From Muricoccus nepalensis (lineage in GTDB: Bacteria > Pseudomonadota > Alphaproteobacteria > Acetobacterales > Acetobacteraceae): a stretch of DNA of 64,000 bases. The DNA lies in assembly GCF_006438825.1 (NCBI RefSeq), contig NZ_RCZP01000008.1, positions 79,051 through 143,050 of the forward strand. The letters run 5' to 3'. Each line of letters opens with the position of its first letter. Within the stretch, counting starts at the first letter, position 1. Below, piece by piece: positions 16,933-24,384 of this stretch. Under the pieces are notes generated by a model, which saw only the letters and a program-made list of their open reading frames with translations, was not told the origin of the DNA and searched no databases. The position numbers and the translations under genes were made by a program.

Positions 16933-17459
16933 GTCGAAGCCCCAAAGGCACCAGTGTTGGCATCAGCAATACCGGCGACGGTATGCAGGTCTGACGCCGA
17001 TGGGCGCAAGACATAGCCCTCTTCAGGAGAACTGGGACCGCTGGTCAGTATTGAGGGTAGCTGGGTTACCACTGTGGGAGGCTTGATCTCGGAAACCACC
17101 GAGATCCTCTGGTCCCATCGGGCGACGGCTTGCAGAAGGTAAACAGTGCGGCCGCGATCCAGACCGCCAACCCTGCCATGTTAGGAGGCTGATTAGAACG
17201 CCTGGCATCCACTCACCGTTCTACACCAATTTATTGCATCACTACCTGCTCCCCCACGATTTGCACACAAACAATGCATTGGAATCAACGTATTGGGTGA
17301 GGCTGCACGAGCCCTGATAGGGCGTCAGATTCCGTCCAGGGAGTTAAGCATTTCAATCAACAAAACCGCCTCGTCGTCGAGGTGTTCTGCAAACGGGCGA
17401 ACGGTCCGCTCCCACATGCGGCCGCGTTCGATCCAAGCGCACAACGAGAGGTCACACCC
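16933..17459. other. Gene-poor stretch with an 8-bp palindrome
   Basis: No convincing gene. At 17,085-17,106 GATCTCGG and CCGAGATC flank AAACCA as a perfect inverted repeat that could be an operator or terminator. The part from 17,210 to 17,300 is notably A+T-rich and may carry the promoter of the downstream Csp-like gene. Confidence 0.5.
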
Positions 17460-17861
17460 ATGCATGTCCAGCAGATGATCAGCACGCATCCACACGTTCA
17501 GGGAAGCACCAACGACGTCCTGATCCAGTGCATCGAGGAGTGCTACTCGTGTGCGCAGACCTGTACCTCCTGCGCCGATGCCTGTCTCGGCGAGAAGATG
17601 GTTGAGCAGCTCACGCAGTGCATCCGACTCAACCTCGACTGCGCCGATGTTTGCGCGGCGGCGGGTTCGGTTGCTACCCGGCGAACCGGTTCCAACGAGC
17701 AGGTGATCCGGGCCATGCTCGCCGCCTGTGAGACGGCGTGTCGCCAGTGTGCCGAGGAGTGCGAGCGGCACGCTAGTCACCATGAGCATTGCCGCATCTG
17801 CGCCGAGTCCTGCCGTCGGTGTGAGCAGGCCTGCCAGGAGGCGGCTCGCAGCATGGGGTGA
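17460..17861 (+). CDS. csp3: Four-helix copper storage protein, Csp3-like (DUF326)
   Basis: A 133-residue cytosolic protein that stores many Cu(I) ions on Cys side chains inside a four-helix bundle. I count 18 Cys, mostly in CxxC or Cx3C steps along helices (CIEECYSCAQTCTSCADAC; ACETACRQCAEEC; CRICAESCRRCEQAC), plus His in HASHHEHC. No signal peptide is seen, which separates it from the exported Csp1 type. I use the ATG at 17,460 after a GAGAGG site; a longer frame to 17,382 has no such site. It adds storage to the export and oxidation functions of the island. No CueR-type operator is visible upstream. Confidence 0.9.
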   Translation: MHVQQMISTHPHVQGSTNDVLIQCIEECYSCAQTCTSCADACLGEKMVEQLTQCIRLNLDCADVCAAAGSVATRRTGSNEQVIRAMLAACETACRQCAEECERHASHHEHCRICAESCRRCEQACQEAARSMG

Positions 17862-18790
17862 TGAGCACTTCAGCTGGCTAGAGACCTGGAAGCTCACTCC
17901 CACGAGCGCCCATAATCTCGCCTGGGAGGACCTCTGGGCGCAGACATTCCAGATCTTCCTCCTGCCAGCCTGGATCCCGGAAGCTCCTCGCCTGACCAAT
18001 TGATGCCAGGGGACAGCGACTGGGACGCCCGGTGAACAGACCTTTGGTGGGCTGTTCACTCTCCTGCCATCCCCCATGTTCTCCAGTGCATGCTGCGCTT
18101 CGACGAAGCGGACTACGTATTGGCAGAGAGGACCAGCCGTGCTGACGTCCTCGTCAGTATCGGAGTTTTCTGAAAGCGCCTTTGGCCTGGGCAGGGACAA
18201 CAGCATCTCGGCGATGAACGGTGATCATTATCCCCTGGCGACAACGGAGCCGACGCATTGGACTGCAGTAATGCGTAGGATCGCATCGTCGATAGGGGTG
18301 ATATTGACTGCTTCGTCGGTGGCTTGCTGTCCGAGGAGCTGATGAGCATCCCGGGGATGATGACCTCGGCAGGGGAATGCTCATGCCGCGCTTGAGGCCA
18401 CCATGGCAGGCGACGCCCCGTCGACGGCGCAGTACCCGACGCCTTCATGATCGTTCTTCAGAAGAAAGACGTCGTGGTCGGTGTGCTGCCAACGGGTAGC
18501 ACCCAGCGGGCCGTGAATTACCATCCTTCCGGACATCCTCGGACCCGAGCGCCGATGCCCCCTCTACATGAAATATCTTGTCGCCCTATCGTAAAGCCCA
18601 CGCAATGTACGGCTCCCATTTTGGTCAGGTCAGCAAGCAAGGCTGACGGCAAGTGGATGGATGATCTGATGCTCCCCTGCACCAGTGTTCTCGGGGTGCT
18701 TGGATCTGAAACCCCGAACCGGGAGATGGTAGCCTGCGCCAGAGAGACGCGGGCTGCCTCACCACCCAATCAAAATCAGGAGCCCAGCAC
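17862..18790. other. Long stretch without a convincing gene
   Basis: About 930 bases. A minus-strand frame near 18,030-18,206 (MLLSLPRPKALSENSD...) looks faintly protein-like but has stops just upstream and no start signal. It may be gene debris. Base composition shifts to lower G+C near 18,290 and 18,570. Confidence 0.4.
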
Positions 18791-19078
18791 ATGAAGATTT
18801 TCGCCACCTTGGCACTGTCGTTGGTGTTGGCGTCCGGCGCCGCATATGCGCAGCAGGCAGGAGGGACCGCTGCGCCGCAACCCGGGGGCGTCAGCACCGC
18901 ACCGACGCCGCGTGCTCCGGCCGGTGTTACAATCGACCAGGGCGCTGGAGTTCCCGGCGCCGCTGCGTCCGGACTTGCACCGCACCCGAGCACGCCGCAC
19001 CCGCATGGCCCCGATAACCCGCAGGCCAACACGCCCGGCACTCAGGACCCCTCTCAGCTAGGCGGCTCCGGGGGCTGA
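18791..19078 (+). CDS. Small exported Pro/Gly/Ala-rich protein
   Basis: A 95-residue protein with a clean signal peptide (MKIFATLALSLVLASGAAYA-Q) and a low-complexity mature part rich in Pro, Gly, Ala, Thr and His (HPSTPHPHGPDNP). No known domain. The ATG follows CAGGAG and a strong hairpin lies 33 bases after the stop, so it looks like an independent expressed gene. His-containing repeats might bind metal, but that is only a guess. Confidence 0.65.
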   Translation: MKIFATLALSLVLASGAAYAQQAGGTAAPQPGGVSTAPTPRAPAGVTIDQGAGVPGAAASGLAPHPSTPHPHGPDNPQANTPGTQDPSQLGGSGG

Positions 19079-19110
19079 GCACGATCTGCCTCGACAAGTG
19101 CGGGAGGATA

Positions 19111-19137
19111 GGTCTCTGCGGCACTGCCGCAGAGACC
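19111..19137 (+). terminator. Perfect 13-bp hairpin
   Basis: GGTCTCTGCGGCA and its exact complement are separated by a single C. It follows the small exported protein gene. There is no T tract, so it may act as terminator or as an RNA end stabiliser. Confidence 0.65.
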
Positions 19138-19315
19138 CGTCGGCGCTCGGCGGGTGCCTCCCGACAATGGGGACACCTCCCCACTGCTCGAGTTATCGGG
19201 GAGACAGGCGGGAGCTTCGCGGCGGAGCACGGGAGACGCGGGGCTTGCTGGTCATTTACAAACCCTGCCGAGGCCAGAACAGCCTCCCGCTCTCAACTGT
19301 TCACGGCCGCACCGT

Positions 19316-20065
19316 TCACGGTGCTCTCCGAAGGGAACCGCGGCCGCATCGATGCCAAGACATCTGATAACCGGCCTCCCCCTCGCGGCCGTAGCACCAA
19401 CTGAGCGCTTGCAGCCTTTCCCCGATTTCTGACCTCTCTGCGCAGGCGATCCAGGTGGCGTCCTCATCACCGGATCCCCCACGACACCGGCTGTTGGCGT
19501 CGTCTGATAGCGTGATCAAGGTGGCGGGATCCCGCTGCCGGGCAACACGGCTTCGAACACCGATCACCGAAGGTGCGCAGCGCAGGACCACGTCAACAAC
19601 AGCCCTGCCGTTCTGCACGTCAGCGGGAAACACCTCCTGAAGGCCAGCCCCTGGAGCGTCGACCCGGATAGAAGCGCCCTCGGAGATCGCATCAGCCACC
19701 TCCTTGGCAGTTGTGAATGCGTCCTGGCCCACACCAGTCCAGCGCAGCACGTTTCCGCCTCGTGCCTCCGCCCCAACCGAGTTGAGTAGCAAGGGAGCCA
19801 CGGGCCCGGCGGCCAAGCGCGCCTGTGTCGTCTTGCTGAGGGGGCTGGAGGCCCAGACCACCACCTCAACTAGTAGATCGGGAGACCCCCGCCCGGCGTC
19901 GGTGCAGGTAAACACCAAGCGGTTCCGCCCCTCCGACCAAGCGGTTGCCTTCCAGGCCGTTGTAGCAGGCCTCTCCGCCTGCCAGACACCTTGGCTCTGA
20001 GCAGGAAGAGCAGCTGCGAGACTGGTGAGCACGGCACCGATCAGGGATCTCAAGGATGGCCTCAT
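19316..20065 (-). CDS. Exported protein of unknown function
   Basis: A 249-residue protein with a signal peptide (MRPSLRSLIGAVLTSLAAALPAQSQG) and a mature domain with VWQAERPATTAWKATAWSEGRNRLVFTC and a Cys-containing strand (VVDVVLRCAPS). The C-terminus (WIACAERSEIGERLQALSWCYGREG) has a Cys pair and helices that vaguely resemble LprI-like lysozyme inhibitor segments; I would not name it so. The frame stays open upstream to 20,233, but the signal peptide fixes the start at 20,065. Neighbours give no functional hint. Confidence 0.6.
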   Translation of the reverse strand: MRPSLRSLIGAVLTSLAAALPAQSQGVWQAERPATTAWKATAWSEGRNRLVFTCTDAGRGSPDLLVEVVVWASSPLSKTTQARLAAGPVAPLLLNSVGAEARGGNVLRWTGVGQDAFTTAKEVADAISEGASIRVDAPGAGLQEVFPADVQNGRAVVDVVLRCAPSVIGVRSRVARQRDPATLITLSDDANSRCRGGSGDEDATWIACAERSEIGERLQALSWCYGREGEAGYQMSWHRCGRGSLRRAP

Positions 20066-20248
20066 ACACGGGAAGAGACGACTACAGATCAGACGGTGCT
20101 TGCCGTCCAGATGGCGCCTTCGGTGCTGACGCCTATGTCCTCGTCTCGGCGCGCTTAAACATGGCGGGCTGGTAAACGCGTGTTGGACAGGCGGTGCGAC
20201 TATTAGTTCGCAGTCTTCATCCAGAGAGCCCAAAGATCCCCGGTTGGA

Positions 20249-20839
20249 TCATGCCGTCCATTCCGCGCAACACTGGTCTACTGCCAAGCGTACGGCAGCG
20301 TACCCAGCCCGGAGCCGACGGGCATCAGGGCCCGCACGGTGTTTGATCTCGGGCCATGAAGCGATGGCCTGCTCCCGTCTGCTGTAGCACGCGAGCCTGG
20401 TCTGCTGGAGGGATCTCCCCAAGTTCTGAGGTGGCCTGATGGCAAGCAGGCGGGCCGTCTCCTGCCAGCACACAAGGTCGAAGTCGAACACTTGTGGCGG
20501 AGCCTCTCCTATCGTGGAGAGCAGGAGGTTGAGCCACGCACCATCCCAAGCTGGTTGGTCCACTACAATACGGCGGTCACGGGCAAGGGCTAGGACGACC
20601 TCCGCTGCACACGACGCTGGTACACCGTTGCGCGCCGGGAGATCTCGGCTGATCCCGTGCAGGGCCTCCGCACCTGGATCCCAGTCAGCTGTGTGCCAGG
20701 TTCCGTCTGGCCTGATGAGCAGACTACCCGTCTCGCTCTCCGACACCGACCAGCCGACCTCGATGGGGTACGAGTGCATGCTCAAACCCGATGCTTCGAG
20801 ATCGAGGAACAGGAGGTCGCACCCAGGATCATGGTGCAC
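20249..20839 (-). CDS. DEDDh-type 3'-5' exonuclease domain protein
   Basis: A 196-residue single-domain protein with the three exonuclease motifs: FLDLEASGL (Asp13, Glu15), RRIVVDQPAWDGAWLNLLL with the second-motif Asp, and HRAGPDARRL with the HxxxxD of the DEDDh subgroup. This suggests 3'-5' hydrolysis of DNA or RNA. The start is probably a GTG at 20,839. The gene begins a run of minus-strand small genes to 22.9 kb. Alone it could be an RNase T-like or defence-associated exonuclease; the substrate cannot be told. Confidence 0.75.
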   Translation of the reverse strand: MHHDPGCDLLFLDLEASGLSMHSYPIEVGWSVSESETGSLLIRPDGTWHTADWDPGAEALHGISRDLPARNGVPASCAAEVVLALARDRRIVVDQPAWDGAWLNLLLSTIGEAPPQVFDFDLVCWQETARLLAIRPPQNLGRSLQQTRLACYSRREQAIASWPEIKHRAGPDARRLRAGYAAVRLAVDQCCAEWTA

Positions 20840-21140
20840 GCTGGTGCACCCCCTGGCACGACAACACAGACTTGAGACACCGGTCTGCCCTCACGAGGCA
20901 CCAACTAAGCAGGAGGATTGATTGCATTCACTCCCAACCTCAGAGCCGTCACCTCCAGGGGCAAGTCCTCCTGCGCAGATCACGGGGTTACACAAACCGA
21001 CGTCCACCTTTGACGGCGGAAAGCGTCATGTCCTGGAACACCACGCGCCCACGAATTGACGTCCGAGATCGCTGGGTTGCTAACCCTCTCGAGGCTCCGA
21101 CGGACAACTAGCCTCCACGCCTGATTACCAGGGTATGAGC
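20840..21140. other. Intergenic stretch, nothing recognised
   Basis: A 301-base gap. A GGAGG site at 20,911-20,916 is followed by a short TTG-started frame of about 32 codons that does not look like a protein. No repeats or strong hairpins were seen. Confidence 0.4.
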
Positions 21141-21386
21141 TCACCCCTGGAATGCATGAAGCAGCCAGTCAATCTCAACGGCTTTATAGCCCAGGGATTG
21201 GAGACGCAGATGTATGTCGCTGCCGGACCATCCATTCATGCGCATTTCACGGACAGACGGGCCTCCGTCTGGTGCCTCGTAGCGGACGCCCATCAGGATC
21301 TGCAGGTAGACCTCACGCACCTGGAGAGATCTCAGGTGATCGGCGGCGGGGCGGCTAAAACGATTGCGCCACTCTTCCTCATTCAC
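21141..21386 (-). CDS. Small protein of unknown function
   Basis: An 81-residue protein, mostly helical, with VNEEEWRNRFSRPAADHL at the start and WSGSDIHLRLQSLGYKAVEIDWLLHAFQG at the end. It has no signal peptide. The start is a GTG with AAGGAG eight bases ahead. It lies 44 bases downstream of the DUF6634-like gene in the same direction and is probably co-transcribed with it. No family is recognised. Confidence 0.6.
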   Translation of the reverse strand: MNEEEWRNRFSRPAADHLRSLQVREVYLQILMGVRYEAPDGGPSVREMRMNGWSGSDIHLRLQSLGYKAVEIDWLLHAFQG

Positions 21387-21430
21387 GATGTCGTCTCCTT
21401 AACTCAGCGCCTTCCGCAACCCGGCTGACC

Positions 21431-21784
21431 TCAAGTGTTGGAGAGGGTATCTGTCATAGGGATGGGGATGTCGCTGACGCGGTAGTAGCGTCCTTCTGTG
21501 AGGATCCAACCCAGGCCTGATCCATCCACAATCACCCCGGCTGTGGTAACCGGGCCGTCAGGCAGTCGGGGATGTCCCTCGCCCCAGCCCACGAGGCACA
21601 TAGCTGACCTGACCACGTATCTGGGCCCGACGAGCAGTGGCGCCGACGCGAGTTCTTGCTCGGTTGGACCTTGGCCAAGGGCAACGCGGCGGAGGCGTTC
21701 AGCCAGATTCCCAAAGCGATCGGCTGCGGAAACCATCCGCAACCTTTGTGGCTCCTTGATCGCGCCCGTGACGCGAAACGGCAT
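21431..21784 (-). CDS. DUF6634-like protein
   Basis: A 117-residue protein with the pattern I associate with DUF6634: LAERLRRVALGQGPTEQELASAPLL, then CLVGWGEGHPRLPDGPVTTAG, then GLGWILTEGRYYRVS. Function is unknown; the family is frequent on alphaproteobacterial plasmids and islands. A strong GAGGAGGAGA site precedes the ATG. The family name is from memory and should be treated as likely, not certain. Confidence 0.65.
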   Translation of the reverse strand: MPFRVTGAIKEPQRLRMVSAADRFGNLAERLRRVALGQGPTEQELASAPLLVGPRYVVRSAMCLVGWGEGHPRLPDGPVTTAGVIVDGSGLGWILTEGRYYRVSDIPIPMTDTLSNT

Positions 21785-21862
21785 GCGGTCTCCTCCTCGT
21801 CATCAGCAACCCGTGTGGCCGGTTTTACCCATCGAGCCCGTTCCCGGTCGGCATCGCTCTAT

Positions 21863-22282
21863 CTACTCGGACTGCGCCAGGGATCCTGGTCGGGTTGGCC
21901 AGATTTGCCGCGTCCGCACCGATGGTCTGACGGTGACCGGAGGCACCGGTGCAGCGTTTCGAGGACACTTCCGCCGGTCAGCAGCAAGATCCTCCTCACG
22001 AATCACAAAGAGTGGTTTCCCCCCTACTTTGTACGCGGCAAGAGCGTGCAGGATCAGCGATACCCTCGTGCACCGAAGTTTGTGGGTCGCCTCGTCGATT
22101 TGCTCTTCAAGGTAGTGGGGGATGTCGGCACGGAGTGCAGACGTCCAGTCAACCCGTTCGCCGTCCCCTGGAATCCGGACGTCCGGTGCGATCGGACTTC
22201 TCCTTGAGGATGGAATGCGGGACCAGTCGAGCAAGGCTCCCTGGGCGGAAGCTGCGTGCTGCTCTCCAGGCGATCTGGTCAT
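21863..22282 (-). CDS. Small protein with a helical, possibly ribbon-helix-helix-like segment
   Basis: A 139-residue frame. Its middle is protein-like: VDWTSALRADIPHYLEEQID followed by EATHKLRCTRVSLILHALAAYKVG and FVIREEDLAADRRK. This helix pair resembles RHH or partition-helper proteins common on plasmids. The first 45 and last 40 residues are less convincing, so the true gene may start later. The frame ends in a low-complexity tail. Function unknown. Confidence 0.5.
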   Translation of the reverse strand: MTRSPGEQHAASAQGALLDWSRIPSSRRSPIAPDVRIPGDGERVDWTSALRADIPHYLEEQIDEATHKLRCTRVSLILHALAAYKVGGKPLFVIREEDLAADRRKCPRNAAPVPPVTVRPSVRTRQIWPTRPGSLAQSE

Positions 22283-22436
22283 TTCCCGTTGCCCTCTACT
22301 GATTTCCAGGGGTGCCCACCGGGGTTAACACGGCGCCGGGACCGAGCAGTATGGACAGCCAGGGGAAAGGATCGGCCCTCATCCTCAATCCCGCATCCGT
22401 CTCGAAGAATGCAGATCACCTGCTGTGTGGCAGGCG

Positions 22437-22874
22437 TCACTGGTTCTGCCCTTGTGCACGCAGAGCCAGATAGGCGCCTAGGTGCGCGGACATGAAGGCC
22501 TCCACCTCGACGAGGTCACGCGTGGGTAGCTCTAGTTGCAAATGGCGGGCTATTTTGCATGCCGTTATCCAGGCGCGCGCCTGGCAACGTTCCTTCGCTG
22601 AAGTGAGATCAAGATTTTCCGCGACGTGACCAGGCCCAAGGAGGAGGGAGAGGGCGACTTGTGCTTCTTCGGTCGGCAGCGTTTCGGATGAAATGCGTTC
22701 ACCGAGAATGTAGTGACGGCCCGACTTTGTTTGAGCGATCCCTAGCTTTTCATTCAGGTACACAACTGGAGTGCTGCGCGTCCAGGAGAGTCCGCCCGTT
22801 GCCGGATGCCGCATGCAGAAACCGAAGAGAACTCGCGCGCCATTACCGATGTCGACCAGGATCCATGGGCTCAT
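22437..22874 (-). CDS. Protein of unknown function
   Basis: A 145-residue soluble protein. The N-terminal half is beta-rich (MSPWILVDIGNGARVLFGF, ...TPVVYLNEKLGIAQTKSGRHYILGE); the C-terminal half is helical (EEAQVALSLLLGPGHVAENL, ACKIARHLQLELPTRDLVEVEAF). I use the ATG at 22,874 with GGAG ahead. No family is recognised. It is the first in a row of minus-strand accessory genes. Confidence 0.6.
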   Translation of the reverse strand: MSPWILVDIGNGARVLFGFCMRHPATGGLSWTRSTPVVYLNEKLGIAQTKSGRHYILGERISSETLPTEEAQVALSLLLGPGHVAENLDLTSAKERCQARAWITACKIARHLQLELPTRDLVEVEAFMSAHLGAYLALRAQGQNQ

Positions 22875-23392
22875 CGCAGCACTCCAGTGATCAGTCGGGA
22901 TCACCGCTACGGTCCCTCACGAAATAACGGCAACAGGCTAGGAGGCGAGTGTGCCCGGGACAGATGGCCGACCATTCGGCCGGGACCGCTGCGACTTCAC
23001 CCATGAATGTCCGGCCCCTGCCCCTGGAGGGTCCATCCATCTGCCTGGGGATCTCCTCGGCAAGATGATTGGCGTCGGCAACGAGGTAGATGGGTTGCGT
23101 GGATCTCCTCGTGCGACGTCCAGCGCGGACCTGTTGCACCCCCCGTCCTAACACCATGCTCGACACTCCCATTCTCGACCGGAGCAAACCGTGAGGGCAG
23201 ACGCACCTCCGATGAGCACCGGTAGCCAGCAGGCTGTACCGGCAGCACGCAGTCGTCAAGTCAGAAAGGGGTTTTATACCCCGTTTTAGGGGTTCTAGAC
23301 CACCATAAGGATTCGATATTGTTCAGGGGTGGCGCTCCCCAGTTTTCGAGGCTTTTTTACGCTTAATCGAATCCTTGGAGACGCACGGGCCG
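22875..23392. other. Intergenic region with a probable operator for the XRE gene
   Basis: A minus-strand frame (22,891-23,259) has a partly protein-like centre but no good start, and I do not call it. At 23,268-23,292 three GGGG/CCCC blocks alternate at about 11-bp and 10-bp steps (GGGG, CCCC, GGGG), giving two overlapping dyads in an otherwise A+T-rich stretch. This could be an autoregulatory site just upstream of the XRE gene. Confidence 0.45.
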
Positions 23393-23698
23393 ATGCTCGA
23401 CCCCCGGCTACTCGTAGCTGCCAGGGTGCTCACTGGTTGGACACAGCAGGAGCTAGCCTCCGCCGCGAACTTGGGGCTGAACACGATTCAGGGACTAGAG
23501 ACCGGACGGCGGAAAACCCGTAGTTCCAGCTTGAAGCGGGTTCTGGACGCGCTGCTTGAGCAGGGTGTCGAGGTGACCCTTGGAGGCGAGCGCTGGTCGT
23601 ACGGTATCCAAGTTCTACGCGGAGGCATCGTCGATCAGGGGCAAGGTGCCAGGCAAACTGCCGCTACCGTCGCGAACAAGACAGGGGAGTTCGACTAA
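23393..23698 (+). CDS. XRE-family helix-turn-helix regulator
   Basis: A 101-residue DNA-binding protein. The HTH spans about residues 3-60 (LLVAARVLTGWTQQELASAANLGLNTIQGLETGRRKTR), with the usual Q-E-A-LN-I pattern. The C-terminal 40 residues (VEVTLGGERWSYGIQVLRGG) may help dimerisation. I chose the ATG at 23,393; a TTG at 23,375 with no better site is possible. It stands alone just before the recombinase module and may control it or the accessory genes. Confidence 0.8.
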   Translation: MLDPRLLVAARVLTGWTQQELASAANLGLNTIQGLETGRRKTRSSSLKRVLDALLEQGVEVTLGGERWSYGIQVLRGGIVDQGQGARQTAATVANKTGEFD

Positions 23699-23934
23699 CG
23701 ACGGGGCACCCGACAGCACATCTGGCGTCGACTACAGGTCGAAGGCGCCAAGCCTACCGCCATCCAGGACATCGGCGAGTTAGTCCTGGAGTTCTCCACC
23801 CTGCCCTCGGATCATCCTGATCAGGCGGTCATCCCTGCTGAGGTACGGGCGACTTCCTGCCTGAAGAGCCCCAGACAGCGCCGCCAGGGCTGGCAACATC
23901 CGACCCCAAGCGCCACCTGCCTACCAGGACGTGC

Positions 23935-24384
23935 CTACCGCCGCTTCAGTCCCCTCTCCTGTCGCTCAAGGTTCACCACCTGGGATGAGGTCGGCTGCCC
24001 CTGACGCAGGGTGGCCAGTTCCTTCTCCAGTGCAATGATCTTGTACTGTAGGGCAGCCACAGTTTGGGCGAGCTGTTCAACCCGATCGGTGCGATCAAGG
24101 ACGGTCTTGGTTGCCTCCTTGGCCGCGACCTTCCCTTTACCGGTTTGGCGTTTCAGATCCTCGATCAGGACCTCCAGCTCGCGCCTGAGGCTCCCATGGT
24201 AGTCAGCGGCAAGCGTCGATCGCGATCGGACACCTGCCATCCTGAGGATCTCAGCAGCCGAGATCGGGTTGGGGTACCGGTAGGTCTGGGAAGCGGGATC
24301 AAAGTTGCGCTTATTCAGCACCATGGCCTCATAGCGGACCATGGCCTTTCGAACCGCCTTCTGCGTCTCCTCAGCCCCGGCCAC
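23935..24384 (-). CDS. Small coiled-coil accessory protein of the recombinase module, TnpC/DUF6262-like
   Basis: The last gene of the four-gene module, about 149 residues from a GTG at 24,384 (longer frame to 24,414). The N-terminal half has ISAAEILRMAGVRSRSTLA, a helix-turn-helix-like segment comparable to the VAxxAGVSxxTLY stretch in TnpC proteins of Tn554-like elements. The second half is a long coiled coil (RVEQLAQTVAALQYKIIALE). It overlaps the upstream recombinase by 14 bases. A role in guiding or regulating the recombinases is inferred from that likeness and from gene order. Confidence 0.65.
   Translation of the reverse strand: MAGAEETQKAVRKAMVRYEAMVLNKRNFDPASQTYRYPNPISAAEILRMAGVRSRSTLAADYHGSLRRELEVLIEDLKRQTGKGKVAAKEATKTVLDRTDRVEQLAQTVAALQYKIIALEKELATLRQGQPTSSQVVNLERQERGLKRR

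Noticed and set aside
18113-18448. A 111-codon minus-strand frame in the empty region
   Set aside because: Ser/Pro/Arg-rich with no start site; at most gene debris.
22891-23259. A 122-codon minus-strand frame before the XRE gene
   Set aside because: A short part looks protein-like, but there is no start signal and the rest is low-complexity; left as unassigned.
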